From: Mycobacterium sp. 852002-51057_SCH5723018
Lineage (GTDB): Bacteria > Actinomycetota > Actinomycetes > Mycobacteriales > Mycobacteriaceae
Direction of reading: 5' to 3'
NCBI RefSeq assembly: GCF_001667035.1
Contig: NZ_LZIR01000111.1
Location: 103,421 to 167,420 of the forward strand
Length of the DNA stretch: 64,000 bases
The first letter of the stretch is position 1, and every line of letters starts with the position of its first letter. The notes below the pieces were generated by a model. The model did no database searches and was not told where the DNA came from. It saw only the letters and a program-made list of their open reading frames with translations. Position numbers and translations under genes: made by a program. This document shows positions 50,546 through 58,754 of this stretch, piece by piece.

Positions 50546-52225
50546 ATGCCAAATCTCCTTGGCCTGCCGGGGCAGGCTGTTGCGAAAGTTCAGCAGTACC
50601 TCGACCGCGGCACGGCCGAGCTGCACTACGTGCGCAAGATCTTCGAGGCCGGGGGTTTTCCGCTGGAGCCACCCCAACACGTCGCCGCGATGGCCAACGA
50701 CATCCGCAAGTGGGGCGAGATCGGGATGCTTCCCGCGCTGCATGCCCGGCGCAACCCGGACAAGGTGGCCGTCATCGACGACGACGGCGAGTTGACCTGG
50801 AAGGAACTCGACGACGCCGCCAATGCGGTCGCGCACGGTCTGCTGGACAAGGGCGTCAAGGGTGGGGACGGTGTCGCGATCCTGGCGCGCAACAGCCGCT
50901 GGTTTGCCATCGCCGAGTTCGGGTGTGCTCGAGTCGGTGCTCGCATCATCTTGCTCAACAGCTCGTTCTCCGGACCACAGATCAAGGAGGTGTCCGAGCG
51001 CGAAGATGCCAAACTCATCATCTACGACGATGAGTACACCGAAGACGTCGGCAAGGCCGATCCTCCGCTGGGCAAACTGCGGGCGCTGGGCAGCAACCCC
51101 GACTCCGACAAGGCCTCGGGCAGCAAGGACGAGACACTGGCCGATCTGATCGAACGCAGCAGCGGCGAGCCCGCCCCCAAGGCGAGCAAGCATTCATCGG
51201 TCATCATTTTGACCAGCGGCACCACCGGCACGCCGAAGGGCGCGAATCGCAGCACGCCGCCGACCCTCGCGCCGATCGGCGGCATCTTGTCGCACGTCCC
51301 GTTCAAGGCCGGCGAGGTGACGGCGCTGCCGGCACCGATGTTCCACGCCCTGGGCTTCTTGCACGCCACGATTGGAGCGTTCCTGGGCTCGACGCTGTTG
51401 CTGCACCGCAAGTTCAAGCCCGATGTGGTGTTGAAGGACGTTGAGAAGCACAAGGTGACCGCGATCGTCGTCGTCCCGGTGATGTTGTCGCGGATGCTGG
51501 AGGCGCTGGAAAAGATGGACGACAGGCCCGACCTGTCGAGCCTGCGAATCGTCTTCGTCTCTGGTTCCGCGTTGAACGCCGATGTCGCCGAACGGGGCCT
51601 CAAAGAGCTCGGACCCGTCATCTACAACATGTACGGCTCGACCGAGATCGCCTTCGCCACCATTGCCGAGCCCAAACACTTGGAGTACAACCCGTCCACC
51701 GCCGGACCGGTTGTCAAAGGCGTCAAGGTCAAGATCTATGACGAAAACGGCAAGGAGCTGCCCCAGGGCGAAGTCGGCCGGATCTTCGTCGGCAACGCCT
51801 TTCCCTTCGAGGGCTACACCGGCGGCGGCAACAAACAGATCATCAACGGGATGTTGTCCTCGGGCGACGTCGGTTACTTCGACGAAAACGGTCTGCTCTA
51901 CATCAGCGGCCGCGACGACGAGATGATCGTGTCCGGCGGCGAGAACGTCTTCCCCGCCGAAGTGGAGGATTGCCTCAGCGGGCATCCCGAGGTGGTCGAG
52001 GCCACCGCAATCGGTGTCGAAGACAAGGAGTGGGGCCACCGCCTGCGCGCCTTCGTGGTCAAGAAGGAGGGCTCTGATGTCGACGAGGACACCCTCAAGA
52101 AGCACGTGAAGGACCAGCTGGCCAAGTACAAGGTGCCCCGAGAGGTGGTCTTCCTCGACGAGTTGCCGCGCAACCCTACCGGCAAGGTCCTCAAGCGCGA
52201 GCTGCGCGAGATGGAGATCGACTAG
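50546..52225 (+). CDS. fadD2: Fatty-acyl-CoA synthetase FadD2
   Basis: 559 residues from ATG 50546. Upstream in-frame ATGs at 50516 and 50534 are less likely because the family begins MPNLLGLPGQ. ANL motifs are intact: ILTSGTTGTPKG near 223, MYGSTEIAFA near 363, SGDVGYFDENGLLYISGRDD near 435 and the C-terminal GKVLKREL lysine. It activates a fatty acid to its CoA ester. It lies about 60 bp from the divergent polymerase gene. Its Rv0270 orthologue is one of many mycobacterial FadD proteins with undefined chain specificity. Confidence 0.93.
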   Translation: MPNLLGLPGQAVAKVQQYLDRGTAELHYVRKIFEAGGFPLEPPQHVAAMANDIRKWGEIGMLPALHARRNPDKVAVIDDDGELTWKELDDAANAVAHGLLDKGVKGGDGVAILARNSRWFAIAEFGCARVGARIILLNSSFSGPQIKEVSEREDAKLIIYDDEYTEDVGKADPPLGKLRALGSNPDSDKASGSKDETLADLIERSSGEPAPKASKHSSVIILTSGTTGTPKGANRSTPPTLAPIGGILSHVPFKAGEVTALPAPMFHALGFLHATIGAFLGSTLLLHRKFKPDVVLKDVEKHKVTAIVVVPVMLSRMLEALEKMDDRPDLSSLRIVFVSGSALNADVAERGLKELGPVIYNMYGSTEIAFATIAEPKHLEYNPSTAGPVVKGVKVKIYDENGKELPQGEVGRIFVGNAFPFEGYTGGGNKQIINGMLSSGDVGYFDENGLLYISGRDDEMIVSGGENVFPAEVEDCLSGHPEVVEATAIGVEDKEWGHRLRAFVVKKEGSDVDEDTLKKHVKDQLAKYKVPREVVFLDELPRNPTGKVLKRELREMEID

Positions 52226-52235
52226 CCCTCGCGGG

Positions 52236-52577
52236 TCACCTGCGCGCCTGAATGGCGCGCGTGATCTGGGTCGAGAGCTTGGGGTCCGTCAGCAGCTGGT
52301 CGATCAGCGCCGTGAGGACCTCCTGTCCGGTCACACGCGCGACTCCGATCCGGTCGGCCGCGTCGCGCTGCCACACGTCGAGCGCGCGGTGCGTGGCCAG
52401 GGGCAGGTCGACGGTGCGCCGCGTCCGTCGATCGCGAGCTGGAGGGGCCGGCGCTGGACCCAACCTGCTGAGGCGCTGGGTGGGCCCCGTCTGCTCGGGA
52501 CCGGGTGGCGTGGGGCCCGCGGCGTAACGGGAGAAGCGGTTGGGACCGGAATCGCTCCGGCCAGAGGTGATACTCAT
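52236..52577 (-). CDS. Conserved hypothetical, possible ribbon-helix-helix-like protein
   Basis: 113 residues from ATG 52577. The first 65 residues are Pro/Arg-rich and low complexity. The C-terminal 65 contain RRTVDLPLATHRALDVWQRD followed by VTGQEVLTALIDQLLTDPKL. That strand-helix-helix pattern is reminiscent of ParB/Arc-like small DNA-binding proteins and also seen in uncharacterised mycobacterial proteins. It ends ten bases from the fadD2 stop on the opposite strand. Function is not known. Confidence 0.65.
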   Translation of the reverse strand: MSITSGRSDSGPNRFSRYAAGPTPPGPEQTGPTQRLSRLGPAPAPPARDRRTRRTVDLPLATHRALDVWQRDAADRIGVARVTGQEVLTALIDQLLTDPKLSTQITRAIQARR

Positions 52578-52987
52578 CGCGGCGACCCTCTCTGGGTGCG
52601 GATCAGTAGATCCGCTTGTCAGTATGCGCGTCGTCGAGCACCCTCCCATTGAATCACCGTCAGGCGGTCGCGGCGCGCCGTCGGCGCCCGCCACGCGCAC
52701 CGGGGGCACGGCCCGACGTCGGCGTCGGCCGAGGTGAAAGGGTCATCCAATTCGGTCAGCCCATAATTTCGGTTTGCTGTAGCCGCCACATAAGCCGTGC
52801 CTCGGTGTGAATTCCTGCTTTAATGAAACCAGATTCTACGTATCTTTGAATGCGTAGATTCACGCGGTTGCGTACTTCAGTAGATGGCGTGTGAGCAGCG
52901 TATATGTTAGATCCTGAGGTACTGAGGTCAGTAGCCGCGGATTCCACTACCTAGCGGGCGCCCCGGGAATGGATTAGCACTGGCGTC
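52578..52987. other. Low-GC intergenic segment with a possible gene remnant
   Basis: About 410 bp lie between the hypothetical gene and the SigF-type promoter. From about 52740 the composition falls visibly below the flanks. A minus-strand frame at 52756-52947 (63 residues, HTPSTEVRNRVNLRIQRYVE, EARLMWRLQQTEIMG) loosely resembles the end of a LuxR-type helix-turn-helix, but there is no ribosome site and no upstream domain. CTGAGGT is directly repeated near 52912-52927. Confidence 0.4.
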
Positions 52988-53014
52988 GGTTTAGTGTGGT
53001 GCAATAGCGGGTAG
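52988..53014 (+). promoter_or_regulatory. SigF-type promoter of the glycine-rich exported protein
   Basis: GGTTT at 52988-52992 and GGGTAG at 53009-53014 with a 16-bp spacer are an almost perfect match to the mycobacterial SigF consensus. The predicted start near 53020 gives a 5' leader of about 100 bases. Confidence 0.65.
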
Positions 53015-53122
53015 CTGGAGTTGCGGATAGCTCAGAAATATGGATACCGTTTTTTAGGGCTGTTTGAGACGTCCAAGAAGGCTTTACCTGCTGATCGTCG
53101 ACAGCGTGAAAGGAGTTCACCA

Positions 53123-53521
53123 ATGTTGACTTCACTGGTCTCCCTGCGAAAAGCCGCGGTTGGTGTGGCGGGCGGCGGCCTGCTGGCTGGAGCGCTGTTC
53201 TTCGGTGGCACCCCCGCCGCGCACGCCGCTCCACCCGCCGTCCCGGGCACAACGTTCGATGCGTCGGGCCCCCACGGCGGGCCTGACTTCCCACTTAGGC
53301 CCGGCGGCGGCGGCGGTGGTCACGGCGGCGGTGGCCACGGCGGCGGTGGTCACGGTGGCTGGGGCGGCCACGGTGGCGGTTGGGGTGATCACGGCGGTTG
53401 GGGTGATCACGGTGGCTGGGGCGGTCACCCGGGCTGGTGGGGCGGTCACCCAGGCTGGGGCAACGGTGGTTGGGGTCCTCCCGGCCTCGGATATCGCCCG
53501 TGGTGGAACTGGTGGTGGTGA
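53123..53521 (+). CDS. Glycine/histidine/tryptophan-rich exported protein
   Basis: 132 residues from ATG 53123, set by GAAAGGAG. The signal peptide has a basic start (SLRKAA), a core GVAGGGLLAGALFFGG and cleavage after AHA (about residue 34). The mature protein is dominated by GGHGGGGHGG and GGWGDHGGWG-type repeats with about ten histidines. It ends in an aromatic tail (YRPWWNWWW). The composition suggests a surface or wall protein, possibly metal-binding or self-associating. I do not recognise a family with known function. A SigF-type promoter indicates stationary-phase or stress expression. Confidence 0.82.
   Translation: MLTSLVSLRKAAVGVAGGGLLAGALFFGGTPAAHAAPPAVPGTTFDASGPHGGPDFPLRPGGGGGGHGGGGHGGGGHGGWGGHGGGWGDHGGWGDHGGWGGHPGWWGGHPGWGNGGWGPPGLGYRPWWNWWW
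53290..53520 (+). repeat. Internal degenerate Gly-His/Trp codon repeats
   Basis: Short units of the type GGC-GGT-GGT-CAC and GGTTGGGGTGATCACGG recur through the 3' half of the gene, coding for GGHGG and GGWGDH blocks. Such tracts tend to vary in copy number between strains. Confidence 0.6.
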
Positions 53522-53555
53522 GCTAACGCCGCTGCGACGCGTAGCGGCTGAGACT

Positions 53556-53592
53556 CCATGCCGACCTGGGACCGGCCCCCGGGTCGGCATGG
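53556..53592. terminator. Hairpin 35 bp after the glycine-rich gene
   Basis: CCATGCCGACC (53556-53566) pairs perfectly with 53582-53592, and inner CTGGG/CCCGG pairs extend it. There is no T-tract. It is the first of two hairpins with related sequence. Confidence 0.6.
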
Positions 53593-53613
53593 GCACAGCG
53601 ATCAAGAGCCGGG

Positions 53614-53651
53614 CCGTGCCGACCTGACAGACGTGCATCAGGTCGGCACGG
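53614..53651. terminator. Second hairpin between convergent glycine-rich gene and fadE6
   Basis: CCGTGCCGACCTGA (53614-53627) pairs perfectly with 53638-53651 around a 10-base loop, followed by TTCTGTT on the plus strand. It ends seven bases from the fadE6 stop, so it serves both genes. Confidence 0.75.
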
Positions 53652-53657
53652 TTCTGT

Positions 53658-55868
53658 TCAGGGGTCGCGGGGCAGGCCCAGCAGCCGTTCGGCGATGATG
53701 TTGAGCTGCACCTCCGACGTGCCGCCGTAGATCGTGGTGGCCCGGCTGGCCAGCAGGTACTCGCCCCACTTGCCCGCTAACTCGTTGGTGTCGCCGATGG
53801 CGGCGTCGCTGCCGAAAGACGACACCGCGAATTCGGCGTAACCCTGACCGGTGCGCATCGACAGCAGCTTGGAGATCGCCGCCGACGGCATGGCTGCTGC
53901 GGGTCCCAAGCCGCCGGCCAGCGTCAACAACGTTGAGCGCAGGTTCAGCACCTTGGCCGCGTGGCCCTCGGCGATCAACTGCCCGGCGCGGTGCTGGGCG
54001 ATCTGATCGAACTGCCCGTCACGGACGAACTCGACGAACTCCGGGAGGGTCGCCAGGAAATTGGCGTCGCTGCTGCCGATCGACACCCGCTCGGCCGTCA
54101 GGGTGTTGCGGCTGACTTCCCAGCCCCGGTTGACTTCGCCCAGCACACACTCGTCGGGCACGAAGGCGTCGTCGATGTAGACGGTGTTGAACATCGCGTT
54201 CCCGGTGAGCTCGCGCAGCGGCTTGACCGTGACGCCCTCGCTCTTCATGTCCAGCAGGAAGTATGTGATGCCGTTGTGCTTCGGCGCGCTGGGGTCGGTC
54301 CTCGCCAGGAGCGCTCCCCAGTGCGAATACTGCGCGGCCGTGGTCCAGATCTTCTGCCCGGTGATCCGCCAGCCGCCGTCGACCCGGGTGGCCTTGGTCG
54401 TCAGCCCCGCCAGGTCTGACCCGGCCCCCGGTTCGGAAAACAGCTGGCACCAGATCATGTCGCCGCGGAAGGTCGGCGGCAGGAACCGTTGCTTTTGCTC
54501 CTCGGTCCCGAACGCGACGATCGACGGGATGATCCACGCCGCGATGCCGACCTGCGGCCGTTTGACCCGCCCGGCGCTGAACTCCTGGGCGATGATGACC
54601 TGCTCCACCGGGCTGGCGGCCCGGCCCCACGGCTTGGGCAGGTAGGGAAGCACCCAGCCGGCCTCGACGATCGCGACCCGGCGCGGCTCGCGCTCCATCT
54701 GCTTGAGCGCCGCGACCTCCGCGCGGATCTCGGCCCGCAGCTTCTCGGTGTCGGGGTCCAGGTCGATGTTCACCGCGCGCATCCCCGTGGTGGTCGCCGT
54801 GTCCACCACCCGTTGCGGATATTCCGAACCGCGGCCGAAGGAGGCGGCCAGCATCAGCGCGCGTCGATAGTAGACGCCTGCGTCGTGTTCCCAGGTGAAG
54901 CCGATCCCGCCATGCACCTGGATGCAGTCCTGCGTGCACCGCTGGGCGGCCGCCGGCGCCAGCGTCGCCGCCACGGCCGCCGCGAACTCGACATGGGAAG
55001 CCGCGTCCCCGTGGCTGGCCTCGTCGATCGCCCGGGCGGCGTCCCACACCGCCGCGGTGGCCCGCTCGGTGTCGGCGATCATCTCCGCGCACTTGTGCTT
55101 GATGGCCTGGAACTGCCCGATCGGCCTGCCGAACTGCTCACGGATCTTGGCGTACTGCGACGCCGTGTCGGTCGCCCAGCGCGCCACGCCGATGGCCTCG
55201 GCCGATAGCAGGGTGGACATCAGCGCGTGCGCGGTCGCCATGCTCAGGTTGCTCAGCGCCGCGTCGTTGCCGACCTCGACGGCGTTGGCCCGCACGTGAG
55301 CGATGGGCCGCAACGGGTCCAGGCTTTTGACCGGCTCGATCTCGAGCTGCTCGGCGCGCAGCACGATCCATTCCTCGCCGCTGTCGATCGCGACGGGCAG
55401 CACCAGCACGGACGCCTGCGCGGCGGCGGGAACCGCGCGCGCCTCGCCGCGGATCACCAGCGCTTCGTTTTCCGGGCCGTGCCGGGTCGCCGTCAGGCCG
55501 GACTCGAGCGCGTACGCGGCGATGGCCGCGCCGGACGCCAGCTCGGAGAGCACCTTGGCCTCCGGATCATGGGCGGCGATCAGCGCGCTCGCGATCGCCG
55601 ACGGCACAAACGGCCCGGGCACCGCGCCGTAGCCGAATTCGGCCAGCACGACGGCCAACTCGAGGATCCCGAAGCCCTGCCCGCCGACGGCCTCGCCCAG
55701 ATGGACGCCCTGAAGCCCCTGGTCGGCGGCCGCCTGCCAGTACGGCGGCGGGTTCTCGAGTGGAGTCTCCATCGCCGCATGCAGCACCTCCGACGGCGCC
55801 ACCCGCGCCACCAGGGATCGCACCGAGTCGGCGAGGTCTTGATGCTCAGGAGTGATTGCGATCGGCAT
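53658..55868 (-). CDS. fadE6: Two-domain acyl-CoA dehydrogenase FadE6
   Basis: 736 residues from ATG 55868 (731 recalled for Rv0271c). Two acyl-CoA dehydrogenase units are fused. Residues about 1-370 include VHGGIGFTWEHDAGVYYRRA, which is typical of small single-domain FadE proteins. Residues about 375-736 include FSEPGAGSDLAGLTTKATRV and IYGGTSEVQLNIIAERLLGLP, which carry the catalytic and FAD regions. Such fusions in actinobacteria often act on steroid or branched-chain CoA esters as an internal heterodimer. That is family knowledge, not shown here. It is the last gene of a minus-strand run of four. Confidence 0.92.
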   Translation of the reverse strand: MPIAITPEHQDLADSVRSLVARVAPSEVLHAAMETPLENPPPYWQAAADQGLQGVHLGEAVGGQGFGILELAVVLAEFGYGAVPGPFVPSAIASALIAAHDPEAKVLSELASGAAIAAYALESGLTATRHGPENEALVIRGEARAVPAAAQASVLVLPVAIDSGEEWIVLRAEQLEIEPVKSLDPLRPIAHVRANAVEVGNDAALSNLSMATAHALMSTLLSAEAIGVARWATDTASQYAKIREQFGRPIGQFQAIKHKCAEMIADTERATAAVWDAARAIDEASHGDAASHVEFAAAVAATLAPAAAQRCTQDCIQVHGGIGFTWEHDAGVYYRRALMLAASFGRGSEYPQRVVDTATTTGMRAVNIDLDPDTEKLRAEIRAEVAALKQMEREPRRVAIVEAGWVLPYLPKPWGRAASPVEQVIIAQEFSAGRVKRPQVGIAAWIIPSIVAFGTEEQKQRFLPPTFRGDMIWCQLFSEPGAGSDLAGLTTKATRVDGGWRITGQKIWTTAAQYSHWGALLARTDPSAPKHNGITYFLLDMKSEGVTVKPLRELTGNAMFNTVYIDDAFVPDECVLGEVNRGWEVSRNTLTAERVSIGSSDANFLATLPEFVEFVRDGQFDQIAQHRAGQLIAEGHAAKVLNLRSTLLTLAGGLGPAAAMPSAAISKLLSMRTGQGYAEFAVSSFGSDAAIGDTNELAGKWGEYLLASRATTIYGGTSEVQLNIIAERLLGLPRDP

Positions 55869-55919
55869 TGGTCGCCTTCCCACGGCTCACGGCTCCGCTT
55901 CCGCGAAGCACCTTCCAAG

Positions 55920-56888
55920 CTAACAACCGGTCGGTTGGTTGACTACCGGGTTCACCACGTGGGCCAACGGTTGCCCGTCGCGCAGCCGGCGGCAATTGGC
56001 GACGGCCTCGGTGAGATACCTCCGCATGGTGTCGGCGGTGTACCAGGTGACGTGCGGTGTCAGCACCACGTTGTCCAGTTCCAGTAGCCGATTGTCGGCC
56101 GCCACCGGCTCCGCCTCGAAAACGTCGAGGCCCGCCGCGGCCAGCCGCCCGCCGCGCAGCGCGTCGACGAGCGCCTCCTCGTCGACCACGGCGCCGCGTG
56201 ACGTATTGACCAGCACCGCGGTCGGTTTCATCCGGGCCAGCGCGTCGCGGTCGAGCAGATGGTGGGTCTGCGCCGTCAGCGGCAGGTGCAGCGAGACGAT
56301 GTCGCTGGCGGCCAGCAACTCGGCCAGCGGCCGCCAGCCGGGCCTTCCGTCGTCACGGGTGCTGGTGTGCAGGACGGTCGCTCCCATCGCCCCGACGATC
56401 TCGCTCACCCGCTTGGCGATGTTGCCGTAGCCGACCAGCCCGGCGGTGCAGCCGCCGATGTCGCGCACCGTCTCGCCCAGCTCGGGATCGGCCGGCCAGC
56501 CGCGGCCCCGGCGCACGGCACGGTCCAGCTGCGGCAGCCGGCGCAGCGCGGCCAGCATCAGCAGCACGGTGCCCTCCGCCACCGACGGCGCGTTGGCGCC
56601 GGGCATGTTGGCGACCGCGATGCCGCATTCCGTCGCGGTCGCTACGTCGATGGTGTTCACGCCGGCCCCGAGTTTGTGCACCAGCCGCAGCCGGCCACCT
56701 TTCCGCAGGTCGGCGCCCGATAGCGGCCGCAGCACGTGCCACATCACGTCCGCTTGCGGCAGCTCGGAGTAAAAGGCCTCGTCGTCGCGTTCGGCGCACC
56801 ATCGGACGTCAAGCCAATCCGATTCTGCCGCAACGAAATCGAGCACTTTGGCGCCGGGAACGAAGTGAGCGAGAACCCTTACCGCCAC
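55920..56888 (-). CDS. D-isomer-specific 2-hydroxyacid dehydrogenase
   Basis: 322 residues from GTG 56888, overlapping the end of the hydrolase gene by ten bases. The NAD motif is GLVGYGNIAKR near 146. The active-site arginine is in NTSRGAVVDEEAL near 232, the glutamate in GLDVFEAEP near 258 and the histidine in TPHVTWYT near 282. It reduces a 2-keto acid or oxidises a D-2-hydroxy acid with NAD(H). The exact substrate is unknown. I recall no gene between Rv0271c and Rv0272c, so it is an addition relative to M. tuberculosis. It is co-transcribed with its neighbours. Confidence 0.85.
   Translation of the reverse strand: MAVRVLAHFVPGAKVLDFVAAESDWLDVRWCAERDDEAFYSELPQADVMWHVLRPLSGADLRKGGRLRLVHKLGAGVNTIDVATATECGIAVANMPGANAPSVAEGTVLLMLAALRRLPQLDRAVRRGRGWPADPELGETVRDIGGCTAGLVGYGNIAKRVSEIVGAMGATVLHTSTRDDGRPGWRPLAELLAASDIVSLHLPLTAQTHHLLDRDALARMKPTAVLVNTSRGAVVDEEALVDALRGGRLAAAGLDVFEAEPVAADNRLLELDNVVLTPHVTWYTADTMRRYLTEAVANCRRLRDGQPLAHVVNPVVNQPTGC
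55924..55937. promoter_or_regulatory. Palindrome CAACCG-GT-CGGTTG before fadE6
   Basis: Perfect 6-base arms overlap the last codons of the dehydrogenase and lie 56 bp before the fadE6 start. It has the look of a TetR-family operator and resembles the palindrome at 29523. A TetR gene lies three genes upstream. Confidence 0.4.
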
Positions 56889-58012
56889 CGCTTGGTGATC
56901 CACCCGGCGATGGTATCGGCCTGCTCGCCGCGGGCGCCCGGGGTGGTGAAGTAGTGGTCGCTTTCGATCGAGGACTGGACCTTGTCGGTGCTGGCCAGCG
57001 CCGTGTAGATGCGCCGGGCGTCGGACGGGAAGACACCGGTGTCGGCCTCGGCGTTGATCACCAGCGCCGGGCAGCTGATGCGGGCCAGGTGCGGCTCGGC
57101 GCGCGTCTGCGCCGCCCGCAGGCTCCACATGCCCAGCCAGTTGCGCAGCGTGCAGGCCGCGGCGATGCCCTGCGCGGAGCGGTTGGCCTTGGCCGGGACG
57201 CCCGCATAACACAGGTTCGGTTGGCGCTTGGTGGGCTCGATGCTCGGGTCGACCATGCGGGGATCGGCCCAGGTGCGCATCACGGTGAACGGCCGATCCG
57301 AAAAGCCCGCGGCGCGAACGCGTTTGAGTTCGCGTTCGGCCCAATCGGTGATGGCGTGGTTGCGTGCGCCCTGCGCGCGGCGGTAGCGGGTGAGGAACTC
57401 CGCCGAATACGGCGGCCCGTTGCGCTCGTCGAACAGGTCGAGGTCGCCATCGGTGGCCACCGGGTCGTTTTCGTCGACGACGGCGGCGTCCATCCAGGAC
57501 GTGAGCACGTCCGGGCGGCCGGGATGGGCGGCGGTGGCGACGTAGCCGTCGCCCGGGATCAGCTCGGCGAGCCCGGTCGCCGGGCGCATCCCTTCCAATG
57601 GGGTCACGTTCGGGTCGACGGCCTGCGACTGGTAGGCGGCCATCAACGAACCGCCCCCCGAATTACCCAGCAGCACCACGGTTTCGACGCCCTGCACCTC
57701 GCGCAGCCAGCGAACCCCGACGCCGATGTCGACCAGCGCGTGGTCGAGCAGGAAGCGGCTTTCGAAGCCGCGGAACCTGGTGTTCCAGCCCAGAAATCCG
57801 ATGCCGCGGGTGGCCATGTAGTCGGCGAGATAATGCTCGGAGAAGTCGATCTGGTAGTGCGCGGCGATCATCGCCATCGTCGGCTTGCGTCCCGCCCCGC
57901 GGTGGTACAGACCCTGGCACGGATGCCCGCCGGCGCCGGCGCGACCGGCGGTGGGCGACGGCAACCCGACGAACTCGCGGACAATCCCCGCGGCGCCGCC
58001 ATGACGACTCAA
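56879..58012 (-). CDS. Alpha/beta hydrolase (Rv0272c-like)
   Basis: 377 residues from TTG 58012. AGGGGAG lies five bases upstream, and the length equals what I recall for Rv0272c. ATG 58030 would add six residues but has no ribosome site. The nucleophile elbow is LLGNSGGGS (serine near 116), the acid is in INAEADTGVF and the histidine is in ESDHYFTTPG near the C-terminus. It probably hydrolyses an ester or thioester. The start overlaps the stop of the TetR gene (TTGA), implying coupled translation. Confidence 0.85.
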   Translation of the reverse strand: MSRHGGAAGIVREFVGLPSPTAGRAGAGGHPCQGLYHRGAGRKPTMAMIAAHYQIDFSEHYLADYMATRGIGFLGWNTRFRGFESRFLLDHALVDIGVGVRWLREVQGVETVVLLGNSGGGSLMAAYQSQAVDPNVTPLEGMRPATGLAELIPGDGYVATAAHPGRPDVLTSWMDAAVVDENDPVATDGDLDLFDERNGPPYSAEFLTRYRRAQGARNHAITDWAERELKRVRAAGFSDRPFTVMRTWADPRMVDPSIEPTKRQPNLCYAGVPAKANRSAQGIAAACTLRNWLGMWSLRAAQTRAEPHLARISCPALVINAEADTGVFPSDARRIYTALASTDKVQSSIESDHYFTTPGARGEQADTIAGWITKRWR

Positions 58013-58662
58013 TTCGGCTCCCCTTCGCATGCGTAGATGGCTCGGTAGTAGATGTTGGCCAGCGTCCGGATGCAGGCCGCGTCGTCGGGTTGGGCCTGTC
58101 CGGTGAGCTGGGCGTAACAGAATTGGTTGAACATGGCCACGATCGCCTCGGCGATCAGTTGCGGGTCGTCGTCGGGGCAGTAGCCCTCGGCCTGCGCGCG
58201 CCGGACCGTTTCGGCGATGAAAGACGTGGGCACAGAGCAGATTTCGGCCCAGTATTGGGCGAAGTCGTCGTTGACCATCGCCAGCTGCGACACGCTTATC
58301 ACCTCGGCCAGCCGGTTGCGGTAGGTGTGCCAGTGGGCGGCGGCGGCCTGGTGTGCGCGCTCGCGGTCGGAGAGGCCGTGTTCGGTCACCGAACGCGCGC
58401 GCTCGTTGGCCTCATCGCGGAACCGCAGCGCCCATTGGCGCACCATCGCCTCTTTGGAGTCGTAATAGTTGTAAAAGGACGCCGCCGAGCGGCCCGCCTC
58501 GGCGGCGATGTCGGCGATGGTCGTAGCCAGGATCCCCTTGCGGGCGATCACGGTTCGGGCGGCCAGGTCGATCGCGGCCTGCGTCCGCCTGCCGCGATGC
58601 GTCGGAAACGCCGGGGCCTGGCCGGGCCGTCCATCGCGTGCTGCCGCCGTCGACACGTGCAC
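58009..58662 (-). CDS. TetR-family regulator (Rv0273c-like)
   Basis: 217 residues from GTG 58662, with GGGAGG upstream. A second GTG two codons in is equally possible. The helix-turn-helix is at about 40-75 (ARKGILATTIADIAAEAGRS, AASFYNYYDSKEAMV). It heads the minus-strand run tetR-hydrolase-dehydrogenase-fadE6 and is divergent from the glyoxalase-fold gene. The interrupted palindrome in the shared promoter region is a natural operator. Confidence 0.88.
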   Translation of the reverse strand: MHVSTAAARDGRPGQAPAFPTHRGRRTQAAIDLAARTVIARKGILATTIADIAAEAGRSAASFYNYYDSKEAMVRQWALRFRDEANERARSVTEHGLSDRERAHQAAAAHWHTYRNRLAEVISVSQLAMVNDDFAQYWAEICSVPTSFIAETVRRAQAEGYCPDDDPQLIAEAIVAMFNQFCYAQLTGQAQPDDAACIRTLANIYYRAIYACEGEPN

Positions 58663-58682
58663 GCACCTCCCTGGAGCAAAAC

Positions 58683-58702
58683 TGAACCTGATGTTAGATT
58701 CA
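58683..58702. promoter_or_regulatory. Dyad TGAACCT-N6-AGATTCA between tetR and the glyoxalase-fold gene
   Basis: Seven-base arms with one mismatch flank GATGTT. A further TTCAG follows immediately (GATTCAGATTCAG). It lies 21 bp from the tetR start and 52 bp from the glyoxalase-fold start, so it could repress both. Confidence 0.5.
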
Positions 58703-58754
58703 GATTCAGCTCTTGGCCAGCACCGGGCCCCGGCGGACCGATAGGAGCCGCACG

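Noticed and set aside
47482..50547. 1021-codon minus-strand frame over narU and the polymerase gene
   Set aside because: Low-complexity Arg/Gly/Pro-rich product crossing several real genes. Only its last part overlaps the broken TetR gene.
53290..53520. PE_PGRS gene or CRISPR-like array
   Set aside because: The glycine-rich repeats are inside a short frame with a Sec signal and no PE domain. The units are degenerate codon repeats with no spacers.
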